A stretch of DNA of 5,714 bases. Source: Methylobacterium sp. (lineage in GTDB: Bacteria > Pseudomonadota > Alphaproteobacteria > Rhizobiales > Beijerinckiaceae). Positions within the stretch are counted from its first letter, which is position 1. Every line of letters starts with the position of its first letter. Under the pieces are notes generated by a model. That model was not told where the DNA came from and ran no database searches. It saw only the letters and a list, made by a program, of their open reading frames with translations. Where the stretch lies: positions 1-5,714 of the forward strand of contig JADCCH010000147.1 of NCBI GenBank assembly GCA_020252865.1, in the 5' to 3' direction. This document shows positions 1-5,535 of this stretch, one piece after another. Both the position numbers and the translations under genes were made by a program.

Positions 1-627
1 CGCCACACCGGCAACCGTGGTGGAGTGGCAGATGCGGGCCTGGTGATCGACGTTGTTGGTGCCCCAATAGGCGGCGAACTTGCGGAACAGGTAGGCACCC
101 TCGTTCGAGAACTTCGCCGAGCCAAGGAACCACACCGAATCAGCGCCGGAAGCCTGGCGGATTTCCAGCATCTTCTTCGAAATCTCGTCGAAGGCCTGCT
201 GCCAGGAAATGCGCTGCCACTCGCCGTTGACGAGTTTCATCGGATATTTCAGGCGGCGCTCGCCCTTCACAAGTTCGCGAACCGCCGCACCCTTGGCGCA
301 ATGCGTGCCGCGGTTGATGGGGCTGTCCCAAGCCGGCTCCTGCCCGACCCAGACCCCTTCCTGCACCTCGGCCTTCACCGTGCAACCCACCGAGCAATGG
401 GTGCAGATGTTGGTCTTGACTTCCACCGGCTTGCCGGCGACCGGCATCTTGGCCCTGGCCTCCCGCACCGTGCCGACGGACAGGGAGCCGAGAGCAGCGA
501 GGCCGCCGGCCGCGAGGCCGGAGCGCCGCAGGAACGAACGGCGATCCAGCCGCTCGGCACCGAGGCCGTTGACGGAGGAGAGGAATGCGCCGCGCGGCGC
601 CTGACCTTCCTTGCGCTTGATGAGCAT
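1..627 (-). CDS. fdhA: Formate dehydrogenase catalytic (alpha) subunit, 5' part; Mo/W-bis-MGD, Tat-exported
   Basis: This is the N-terminal 209 residues of a molybdopterin oxidoreductase that runs off the left edge. The enzyme oxidises formate to CO2 and passes electrons through a [4Fe-4S] cluster to a beta subunit. Visible features are a Tat motif (RRSFLRR, residues 29-35, with a hydrophobic segment to about 52) after an unusually long n-region, and a [4Fe-4S] motif with C75, C78, C82 and C110. C110 is followed by AKG, whose K112 is the conserved electron-relay lysine. Near the edge is QARICHSTTVAG, with C200 in the position of the Mo/W-ligating Cys or selenocysteine and H201 after it. The codon for residue 200 is TGC, so this is a cysteine enzyme. 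The ATG at 627 is preceded by GAGGA, and its frame opens 10 nt after the Tat-target gene. The Tat signal predicts a periplasmic location. Assignment to FDH rather than another family member is supported by the CHSTTVAG motif and the neighbours. Confidence 0.95.
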   Translation of the reverse strand, partial: MLIKRKEGQAPRGAFLSSVNGLGAERLDRRSFLRRSGLAAGGLAALGSLSVGTVREARAKMPVAGKPVEVKTNICTHCSVGCTVKAEVQEGVWVGQEPAWDSPINRGTHCAKGAAVRELVKGERRLKYPMKLVNGEWQRISWQQAFDEISKKMLEIRQASGADSVWFLGSAKFSNEGAYLFRKFAAYWGTNNVDHQARICHSTTVAGVA

Positions 628-637
628 GGCGTTTTCC

Positions 638-850
638 TCAGTAACGGTTGGTCTGATAATATTTCTTCACATGCGCGGTTTCCTGATACCGCGCCTTTTT
701 CTTTTCGGAATCGCTCTCGCTGGCCGCTGCCGGCGTTGCGACCGCGCCCGCGCCCATTGCGGTTGCCGTCGCCCCCACGAGGCCGGCGCGCAGGAAGGTG
801 CGGCGGGATTCATCCGGGCGTTCCGGCACTTTTTTCGTGTCGCTCGTCAT
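638..850 (-). CDS. Formate dehydrogenase region Tat-target small protein (TIGR02811-like)
   Basis: This 70-residue protein has a twin-arginine signal: SRRTFLR at residues 15-21, an Ala/Gly-rich hydrophobic stretch to about 43, and a plausible cleavage site after AAA near residue 43. What remains after export is a charged, Tyr-rich tail of under 30 residues ending YYQTNRY. Size, architecture and tail match the family named for its position beside formate dehydrogenase genes. The biochemical role is not known to me; a small FDH-associated subunit or a targeting/assembly helper are both possible. The ATG at 850 follows GGGGAGAA with good spacing. An extension to the upstream in-frame start at 988 would run into the torD gene and is not needed. 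The stop lies 10 nt before the FdhA start, so the two are co-transcribed. Confidence 0.9.
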   Translation of the reverse strand: MTSDTKKVPERPDESRRTFLRAGLVGATATAMGAGAVATPAAASESDSEKKKARYQETAHVKKYYQTNRY

Positions 851-881
851 CGCGATCTTCTCCCCTCGATTGCGGTCCGCC

Positions 882-1688
882 TCAGGCGGCATCCGGCGTT
901 TCTTCGGCATCGAGCGCGAAAGCCTCGCGCTCGATGGCCATAAAGACTGTCCCGAGCCGTCCGACGGCCCGGTAGAAAGGTTGCGCATCCATCTTCTCGA
1001 GATCGGCGAAGAAGCGCTCGACCCACGGCTTCAGATGCCGCTCGAAATAGGCTTTCTCCTCGCGCGCCTCGCAGGGAATGCGGCGGGAGATGAGGCCGGA
1101 CATGGTCTCCATCAGGAAGCCGAGATGATCTTCCGGCTCCTGGAAGTCCTCGCCGCGCTCAAGCCCAAGGCGGCGCATGTCGGAACGCACGCGCACCAGA
1201 GGACGCTCATAGAGAAAGCCGGTCTGGTAATAGGAGGCAAAGGGCAGCAATTCGCCTCGGCCCACGCCGATGAACAGCGTGAAATGCTCGCGGGCGATCT
1301 CCTCGGCGCGGGTCACGTCGGCCTGGGCGGCAAGCCCCCGCAAGGCCTCGCCCAGGGCACTGTCATCCCCGCCAAGCTGACGCAGCCCGATCAGGATGCG
1401 CTCGTCCGGCACGCGCAGGAGGAGATTGGCGAAAAGCAGGTAGAGTTGCGCGCGGGTCTCGTCGATCGGGTCCAGCGCCCGGGAAACCGGATCGCCATTT
1501 TCGGAAGGGTAGAGATCGGGACGCAGGATGTGACGTGCGACGCCGGACGCCGCTTCCACCGCAGCCACGCGCTCGGCGGGGACGCGGGTCCAGCCGGAGA
1601 TCGAGGGCTGCGCAACACCCAGTTTCCGAGCAAGCGCCGATGCGCCTCCCGCAGCCTGCAACGCGGCTTGTAAACCGGCGTCCCTCAT
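882..1688 (-). CDS. TorD-family molybdoenzyme chaperone fused to an N-terminal YdaS/Cro-like HTH
   Basis: This 268-residue protein has two parts. Residues about 5-62 look like a YdaS/Cro-type helix-turn-helix: a GGASALARKLGVAQPSISGW core, then a VPAERVAAVEAASG helix and an LRPDLYP ending typical of YdaS-like proteins. Residues about 75-260 are an all-helical TorD/DmsD-type chaperone, with ELLPFASYY at 146-154 and the EPEDHLG motif at 184-190. TorD proteins bind the Tat signal of a molybdoenzyme and help cofactor insertion in the cytoplasm; the likely client is the FdhA encoded two genes downstream. The ATG at 1688 is preceded by GGAGAG with a short 4-nt spacing. An in-frame TTG at 1754 has no convincing ribosome binding site. 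The gap to the Tat-target gene is 31 nt. The HTH suggests it may also bind DNA (inference), possibly the dyad just upstream. Confidence 0.88.
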   Translation of the reverse strand: MRDAGLQAALQAAGGASALARKLGVAQPSISGWTRVPAERVAAVEAASGVARHILRPDLYPSENGDPVSRALDPIDETRAQLYLLFANLLLRVPDERILIGLRQLGGDDSALGEALRGLAAQADVTRAEEIAREHFTLFIGVGRGELLPFASYYQTGFLYERPLVRVRSDMRRLGLERGEDFQEPEDHLGFLMETMSGLISRRIPCEAREEKAYFERHLKPWVERFFADLEKMDAQPFYRAVGRLGTVFMAIEREAFALDAEETPDAA

Positions 1689-1789
1689 CACTCTCCGATC
1701 GGCGGTAACCCCGCCTTTTTCATTGTCTGTCCCGCCCGCAGCGATTTCTGCCAAACCCGAGGGCGCAAAAAAATTGGACTACTCTTTCA

Positions 1790-1819
1790 AATATATAGGC
1801 CGTTCCTATGGATAGGCAA
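1790..1819 (-). promoter_or_regulatory. Candidate leftward sigma-70-type promoter for torD-fdhA
   Basis: Read on the minus strand, TTGCCT (1819-1814) is followed 18 nt later by TATATT (1795-1790), or 16 nt later by the overlapping TATATA (1797-1792). These are fair -35 and -10 matches in an otherwise GC-rich context. Initiation would fall near 1783, giving a leader of roughly 95 nt before the ATG at 1688. Assigned by eye; not a strong consensus match. Confidence 0.45.
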
Positions 1820-1824
1820 GGCCT
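1797..1824. promoter_or_regulatory. Interrupted 28-bp dyad overlapping the torD promoter
   Basis: The arms AGGCC (1797-1801) and GGCCT (1820-1824) flank inner arms CCTAT (1805-1809) and ATAGG (1812-1816). This gives 10 paired positions out of 14, with 3-nt mismatched segments between the arms. It covers the proposed -35 element and the spacer, which suits a repressor or activator site. It could alternatively fold as a weak hairpin after the DUF3306 stop, but it lacks a clean T-run immediately after the stem. Confidence 0.4.
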
Positions 1825-1835
1825 GCGGCGTTGGG

Positions 1836-2495
1836 TCACGGAGGCAATGCCCCCCCATGGCGGCGGGGTCTGGGCTCCATCTCGCGCTCGTCGAAAGCGG
1901 GCAGAGGGGAAGAACCTGGATTTTCAACGTTTTCTGAATGGCTCAGGACTGGATCAACCTGTTCTTCAGCTTCGTCGGAAAGGGTTTCTTCGACTTTCGT
2001 ATAAGCCGATTGTTCGACCTCCGTAACAATGGCCGGATTCTGGACCGGCTCGCCCTCGGAAGCGGTCGTTGCAACGGCTTTTTTCGGCTCGCCGATGACC
2101 TGCCTCAGCAAAGCCTCGACATCGACATCGGAGCCCAGGGGCCCGAAGCCGGGCACCCCCATCGGATCGTTGAAATCCCACTGGTAATCGACTGGGCCGA
2201 TATAGTCGCGGATGGCCGGATCGGCGCTCCAGATCTTGCGGAGTGCCGCGTTTTTCAGGGCTTCCGGCACACCCTTTTTCAGGAACAGCGTGATGTCGCT
2301 CTCGGCCGTGAGCGTCTCGATATCCGGCAGGAGGGACAGATCGACCTCCTCCTCCGGCTCGGCGGGCGGCGCGACAGGTTCAGCCGATTCGGGGGCGGGA
2401 GCCGGCGCGGCCGCGGCCTCGCCGGCGATCTCACGCTTGCGGCGTGACCAGCGGCTGAGAAATCCCTCCGGGCGATCCGGCTCTTCCACGCTCAT
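1836..2495 (-). CDS. DUF3306 family protein, FDH-locus associated
   Basis: This 219-residue protein matches what I know of DUF3306. It has an N-terminal FLSRWSRRK motif (12-20), an Ala/Pro/Glu-rich low-complexity linker (about 24-52), a core with LPDIETLTAESDI (56-68), FLKKGVPEALKNAALRKIW and SADPAIRDYIG, and the signature WDFNDPMGVPGFGPL (106-120). The C-terminal 100 residues are acidic, look disordered and are probably poorly conserved. No signal peptide or membrane segment is seen, so it is likely cytoplasmic. Function is unknown; the family is repeatedly found beside FDH genes. The ATG at 2495 overlaps the DUF3305 stop (ATGA) and is preceded by GGAGGCGAGGA, which implies translational coupling. 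It is the last gene of the first operon. Confidence 0.88.
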   Translation of the reverse strand: MSVEEPDRPEGFLSRWSRRKREIAGEAAAAPAPAPESAEPVAPPAEPEEEVDLSLLPDIETLTAESDITLFLKKGVPEALKNAALRKIWSADPAIRDYIGPVDYQWDFNDPMGVPGFGPLGSDVDVEALLRQVIGEPKKAVATTASEGEPVQNPAIVTEVEQSAYTKVEETLSDEAEEQVDPVLSHSENVENPGSSPLPAFDEREMEPRPRRHGGALPP

Positions 2496-2998
2496 TCCTC
2501 GCCTCCGCGGCCGGGCCGGCGATGCGCGAGCGCATCGGGGTTCACCCGGTCGCGCTTGCGCTTGAAGAATTCGCGCTCGACATGGTGCCTGTCCACGAAG
2601 GCCGCGAGCTGGGCGGCGATCTCCGGCGGCATGGGCAGCGGTTCGACGATGTTGGAACCGGATTCCGTATGCGCCTCGCCCTCGGCCGGATCAGCCGTGA
2701 CGGTGACGACGCTGACATAGGCATCGAGTTCGCCCATGCGCAGCACGACCCAGAGCTTTGGCTGGCCGGTGATGAGATTGTCGCGGTAATTCGCGGTTTC
2801 CGTGGAGGCGAAGACGAGGCTCGTCGAGCCCGCATAATAGCTCTCGTTCTCACCGTCTCGCGCCAAGCGGGTCATTGGCTCGGTCTCGGGCAGGCCGGTC
2901 ACGACCCGGGCCGGCACCCAGATATGGTCGATCCAGGGGCTCGCGGCCTTCTTCTTGTCGACGATGACCGCGACGGGGATGACCACCTCCACGAGCAT
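2492..2998 (-). CDS. DUF3305 family protein, FDH-locus associated
   Basis: This 168-residue protein is recognised as DUF3305, the usual partner of DUF3306. It has a Val-rich beta-like start (VEVVIPVAVIV), a SPWIDHIWVPARVV segment (20-33), a central strand-rich region, and the characteristic basic C-terminus (HHVEREFFKRKRDRVNP, about 138-154, then a short basic tail). The short hydrophobic start is not a convincing signal or membrane segment. The ATG at 2998 begins 4 nt after the DUF6352 stop, with GGGAG overlapping the end of that gene; a longer upstream reading would overlap DUF6352 heavily and is rejected. Its stop overlaps the DUF3306 start by 4 nt. The fixed pairing with DUF3306 suggests the two products act together, but no biochemical role is established that I know of. 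Confidence 0.88.
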   Translation of the reverse strand: MLVEVVIPVAVIVDKKKAASPWIDHIWVPARVVTGLPETEPMTRLARDGENESYYAGSTSLVFASTETANYRDNLITGQPKLWVVLRMGELDAYVSVVTVTADPAEGEAHTESGSNIVEPLPMPPEIAAQLAAFVDRHHVEREFFKRKRDRVNPDALAHRRPGRGGEE

Positions 2999-3002
2999 GG
3001 AG

Positions 3003-4085
3003 TTACTCTCCCGCGGCGAGCGGCAGGCCCGCGATGAGGTTCTGCGGCTTGATGCGCACGAAGCGATCCGCGCTGGAACCCAGCACCGCAAAACCGGATG
3101 CTCCGCGCTTGCCCGCCTCGAGGCGCGGATGATCCGGCAGGGTGAAGGTGAAGAGCGCCAGCACGCGCGCCGCCTCGTCGTCGTCAAGAGCCTCGCCGCG
3201 CCACACCTTGTTCGCGAAGGCCGTTCCATCCTGATCGAGCGAAAGGAACCAGCCGAAATCACGGTCCGAGAAACGCTCGACGGGGGTGAATTCGATCGCG
3301 ATCCCGGTGAGATGCGCGATCCAGCGCGTCATGGCGCGGGCCATGGCCGCGCGCCCGCCTGCGAGATCGGTGATGTCCAGCACGAGATCATGCGCATCGG
3401 AGCGGGCGCGATAGGTCCCGGCATTGACGTCATTCAGCACTTCGAGCTCGGAGACCGCCGGCCCGCCCAGCATGGAGAGCAGAGGCGAATGGGTGCGGTC
3501 ATGCTCGTGGGTCTCGATGGTCTCGGCATCGGCGAGCAGCGCGCGGCCTTCATGGAAAGTGAGGCGCTGGGCGCGGTAGAAACATTCCGCCGCGCGCAGG
3601 GCCCAGCCATCGCTCACCTCATCGAAAGCGTTCCGCGCAATGACATGCGCGAGATGCCCCATGAAGATCACCGGCAGGCGCGGCTTGCCCCTGGTGACCA
3701 GCGCGAGATAGGCCGCTTCCAGCGTCGGATGCGCCAGCAGGTGATCGCGGAAGGCGAGGAAGCAGTCAAGATTTTCGCGCGCATCTTCATCCGCGACAAG
3801 GGCGAGCTCATCCGGGGGAATGGCGCGACGCGGCTCGGCGAGCAGGCTCGCATGGAGCCCGCGCTCCACCGGGCAGGCCTCTTCCGGCGGCACGAGTTCG
3901 GGCCGCGCCAGATAGGCCGCGAGGAAGGCATCGGTGATGACAAGCCCGCCTTGCGCATCGCGATCAACGAGGTGATGGCCGCTCGCCACCCAGAAATCGT
4001 CATGGATGGGGGAAGCCTCGCGCGGGGCGGTGGCGACCACCTTGTGGTCATGGATATGGGTTTGGCGGGTATGGGCTTGGCTCAT
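3003..4085 (-). CDS. DUF6352 family protein of unknown function
   Basis: This 360-residue soluble protein matches, to my recollection, DUF6352. The recognisable start is DFWVASGHHLVDRDAQGGL (about 30-48), followed by VITDAFLAAYLARPEL and an acidic ACPVERGLHASLL helix region with C71. The middle contains FMGHLAHVIARNAFD (141-155), and the C-terminal part carries RFSDRDFGWFLSLDQDG. The first ~28 residues extend ahead of the conserved part and carry four spaced histidines (H5, H10, H12, H14). The ATG start is nevertheless well supported by an AAGGAGGG Shine-Dalgarno 9 nt upstream and a 4-nt overlap with the DUF6505 stop. No signal peptide, membrane segment or known catalytic motif is visible. 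Its position between DUF6505 and DUF3305 links it to FDH maturation or regulation only by association. Confidence 0.8.
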   Translation of the reverse strand: MSQAHTRQTHIHDHKVVATAPREASPIHDDFWVASGHHLVDRDAQGGLVITDAFLAAYLARPELVPPEEACPVERGLHASLLAEPRRAIPPDELALVADEDARENLDCFLAFRDHLLAHPTLEAAYLALVTRGKPRLPVIFMGHLAHVIARNAFDEVSDGWALRAAECFYRAQRLTFHEGRALLADAETIETHEHDRTHSPLLSMLGGPAVSELEVLNDVNAGTYRARSDAHDLVLDITDLAGGRAAMARAMTRWIAHLTGIAIEFTPVERFSDRDFGWFLSLDQDGTAFANKVWRGEALDDDEAARVLALFTFTLPDHPRLEAGKRGASGFAVLGSSADRFVRIKPQNLIAGLPLAAGE

Positions 4086-4615
4086 CGGGCCTGACCCTCC
4101 TTCACGAGGCCGAGCAGATCGACCTGTTCCTCAACATCATCCGGTTCTTCCACGAATTCGAAAACACGGCCATGCCGGTCATCTGTGCCGGGCAGCAGGG
4201 TGCGGAAGCGCTCGATGATCTCACCCTCCTCGGCACTGCGATGGATGGCGACCAGTGTTCCGACCGCCGGCTCCGCGAGTTCGGCCGAGATGGCGATTTC
4301 GGCCTCCGCGGCTGCGCGTGCCGCTTCCATATCCGGCGCGCCGCAATCGGCGAGCAGGCGCTGCGCGAGGGCTTCCACGGCGGCCGCGCGCTCCTCTTCC
4401 GTCGCCTCCACGATGGTCGCGAGGGTGGACCAGCCGAAGCTCGCAATGCCGAGCAGGCCCGAGCGGAAAGCCGCGCGCTCCTTGCCGATCAGCGTCTCCA
4501 CCGGCCGTTCCCAGAATAGAAACGTGCCGGGCACGGCCCATTCGCCCGGTTCCGCTGCGCGGGTGAAGACAAAGGCATCGGACGGATCGAGCCGGATGGT
4601 GCGCAGGAGTTTCAT
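4082..4615 (-). CDS. DUF6505 family protein of unknown function
   Basis: This 177-residue protein, to my recollection, belongs to DUF6505. It starts MKLLRTIRLDPSDAFVF, then AAEPGEWAVPGTFLFW (20-35), GKERAAFRSGLLGIASFGWSTL (about 44-65), IVEATEEERAAAVEALAQRLL, and an Ala/Glu-rich helical part with TLVAIHR near 120-126. There is no signal peptide or membrane segment, so it is predicted cytoplasmic. The ATG at 4615 follows AAGGA (in GGAAAGGACGACG) and lies 16 nt after the upstream gene's stop; a longer in-frame reading from 4663 would overlap that gene and loses the ribosome binding site. Its stop overlaps the DUF6352 ATG. Function is unknown; the DUF6505-DUF6352 adjacency suggests a functional pair. 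Confidence 0.8.
   Translation of the reverse strand: MKLLRTIRLDPSDAFVFTRAAEPGEWAVPGTFLFWERPVETLIGKERAAFRSGLLGIASFGWSTLATIVEATEEERAAAVEALAQRLLADCGAPDMEAARAAAEAEIAISAELAEPAVGTLVAIHRSAEEGEIIERFRTLLPGTDDRHGRVFEFVEEPDDVEEQVDLLGLVKEGQAR
4095..4102 (-). promoter_or_regulatory. Strong Shine-Dalgarno fixing the DUF6352 start
   Basis: AAGGAGGG on the minus strand lies 9 nt before the ATG at 4085, inside the end of the DUF6505 gene. It supports the histidine-bearing N-terminus over a later GTG start at codon 16 and, with the ATGA overlap, indicates translational coupling. Confidence 0.8.
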
Positions 4616-4631
4616 CGTCGTCCTTTCCGGT

Positions 4632-5369
4632 TCAGCCGCGCGGCTCGTTTTCCGCCGGGTCATACCATTCCGGCGGGTTGATGCGGCTCAGCAGCGGCAG
4701 GCGCTCGGGGGCATCGGCGGAACTGCGATGCACGAGGAGATCGCCATTGGTGTCGATGCCGCGCTTCACATCACCCTTCATCTTCGGCAGGCGCTCGAGA
4801 TAGCGCGGGCCGATGGCGCGGAAGCCCTTCTCGGCCCAGCTATCCGCCTCGATCATGAAGTGCCGCGCGAAGCTCGCCGCGAATTCCTCCGGGTTCCAGG
4901 CGTCGAAGCCCTCGTCATCGAGCGTGGTGACGCTCGGCGAGAGGCCGATGCCGAGATCGCGCATGCCGCCCGCGCGGATCATCGCGCCGAAGACAAGCCA
5001 TTCCGGCACTTCATCCTCGCCGCACGCCTCCGGCCAGGCGATGCGACCGCCGCCGATCAGCGCGCCATCGAAATGGAGCGAAGCGGGGTAGACGAATTGG
5101 ATGGGCAATTCGGGCGGCGCGATATTCGACAGCGTCTCGGCCAGGGCGTTCATGCCCGCAAACAATATCTTGCGGGCAAGCCGCAGCGGCTCCTCCGGCT
5201 CCAGCACGAGCGCGAGATCAATCAGCGCGAAGCGACCGACATAGAACAGCGAGCCCGCGCCAAACTCGGCCGCACGCGCCTTTGCGATCTCAAAGGAATC
5301 CTCGATCTCGCGCAGGCGACAGGGTGTCACCAGCGGCGGGAATTTCGTGGTTTCGGCATCCGTCAGCAT
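4632..5369 (-). CDS. Biotin/lipoate-protein-ligase-like protein with C-terminal DUF4444
   Basis: This 245-residue protein resembles the 'biotin/lipoate--protein ligase family, DUF4444' proteins found at alphaproteobacterial FDH loci. The N-terminal two thirds show the ligase-fold pattern: GAGSLFYVGRFALIDLALVLEPEEPL (about 37-62), a helix with KILFAGMNALAETL, then DGALIGGGRIAWPE (101-114) and EWLVFGAMIRAGG. The C-terminal ~80 residues (ARHFMIEADSWAEKGF, then RGIDTNGDLLV) fit DUF4444. The nucleotide-binding GRGR and the KxxG lysine of true ligases are not obvious by eye, so catalytic activity is doubtful. The ATG at 5369 is chosen because the family begins near FPPLVTPCRLRE. Its ribosome binding site is weak: the nearest GGGGGAGGG is about 20 nt upstream. 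It is the first gene of the leftward operon. Confidence 0.82.
   Translation of the reverse strand: MLTDAETTKFPPLVTPCRLREIEDSFEIAKARAAEFGAGSLFYVGRFALIDLALVLEPEEPLRLARKILFAGMNALAETLSNIAPPELPIQFVYPASLHFDGALIGGGRIAWPEACGEDEVPEWLVFGAMIRAGGMRDLGIGLSPSVTTLDDEGFDAWNPEEFAASFARHFMIEADSWAEKGFRAIGPRYLERLPKMKGDVKRGIDTNGDLLVHRSSADAPERLPLLSRINPPEWYDPAENEPRG
5154..5177. repeat. Perfect 8-bp inverted repeat inside the ligase-like gene
   Basis: GCCCGCAA (5154-5161) and TTGCGGGC (5170-5177) are perfect inverted arms around an 8-nt loop. It lies in the coding region for the conserved ARKILFAG helix and may be only a consequence of the coding sequence. Confidence 0.5.
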
Positions 5370-5454
5370 GCGATGCGGGGCGTTGAACCGCCCTCCCCCT
5401 CGTTTCGGCCAGCGGGGATCTCTGCCTTGCCCCCTTGCTTCTCCGGCCCTAGCG

Positions 5455-5483
5455 TTATTTGAACCTTTTCGTTCGAACGACAA
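5455..5483 (-). promoter_or_regulatory. Weak leftward promoter candidate for the ligase-DUF3306 operon
   Basis: On the minus strand, TTGTCG (5483-5478) and AAATAA (5460-5455) are separated by 17 nt. The -35 lies in the right half of the 22-bp palindrome. The -10 match is poor, so this is tentative. Confidence 0.3.
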
Positions 5484-5485
5484 GG
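5464..5485. promoter_or_regulatory. 22-bp near-perfect palindrome, probable operator
   Basis: The core TCGTTCGAACGA (5469-5480) is a perfect 12-bp palindrome. It is extended by CCTT (5464-5467) on one side and AAGG (5482-5485) on the other, with only one mismatched pair (5468/5481) across 22 bp. It sits between two divergent genes and covers the -35 of a leftward promoter candidate. This geometry is typical of a dimeric repressor site (TetR-, MarR- or GntR-like). The regulator is not encoded in an obvious form next to it. Confidence 0.6.
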
Positions 5486-5528
5486 GCTGGGGGCCAAGAA
5501 CGGAACAACCAACACCCCACGCCCGCCC

Positions 5529-5534
5529 GAGGGA
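5529..5534 (+). promoter_or_regulatory. Ribosome binding site of the iron-sulfur gene
   Basis: GAGGGA lies only 1 nt before the ATG at 5536 but 4 nt before the second, in-frame ATG at 5539. The spacing favours 5539 as the true start. Confidence 0.6.
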
Positions 5535-5535
5535 C

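Larger units (their letters stand above)
1689..1835 (-). other. Intergenic region upstream of the torD-Tat-fdhA block
   Basis: This 147-bp gap is by far the longest between same-strand genes here and is AT-richer in its middle than its surroundings. It contains a leftward sigma-70-like promoter candidate, an interrupted dyad (1797-1824) and a run of seven A (seven T on the transcribed-sense strand) at 1767-1773. No coding potential or RNA gene is evident. The gap probably separates two transcription units, although read-through from the upstream operon is possible. Confidence 0.6.
5370..5535. other. Divergent intergenic region between the leftward operon and the iron-sulfur gene
   Basis: This 166-bp gap separates two divergent genes and must hold control signals for both. 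Near its centre (about 5450-5485) it contains an AT-richer patch with a 22-bp palindrome and a weak leftward promoter candidate. The part nearest the ligase-like gene is rich in C on the plus strand and would form a G-rich leader of about 80 nt. I see no convincing -10 for the rightward gene and no RNA gene. Confidence 0.6.

Noticed and set aside
28..30. Possible selenocysteine codon at the FdhA active site
   Set aside because: The codon on the minus strand is TGC (cysteine), not TGA.
25..975. Long plus-strand open frame antisense to fdhA, the Tat-target gene and the end of torD
   Set aside because: It crosses three well-supported minus-strand genes, has no recognisable domain and has low-complexity Arg/Pro/Ser-rich translation typical of antisense frames in GC-rich DNA.
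1689..1754. Longer torD reading from an in-frame TTG at 1754
   Set aside because: No convincing Shine-Dalgarno precedes it, the added residues are unlike the HTH family, and the ATG at 1688 has GGAGAG upstream.
1772..1791. Second dyad around ATTGGACTAC...TTTCAAAT
   Set aside because: Only about half of the positions pair, so it is not distinguishable from chance.
1797..1824. Rho-independent terminator after DUF3306
   Set aside because: The stem is interrupted by mismatches and is not directly followed by a T-run; it fits a promoter-overlapping operator better, although weak terminator activity cannot be excluded.
2955..4094. 379-codon plus-strand open frame antisense to DUF6352
   Set aside because: The opposite strand encodes a recognisable family with a strong ribosome binding site and operon overlaps; this frame is its mirror.
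4185..5462. 425-codon plus-strand open frame antisense to DUF6505 and the ligase-like gene
   Set aside because: It spans two recognised genes on the other strand and their junction, with no domain or ribosome binding site of its own that I can support.
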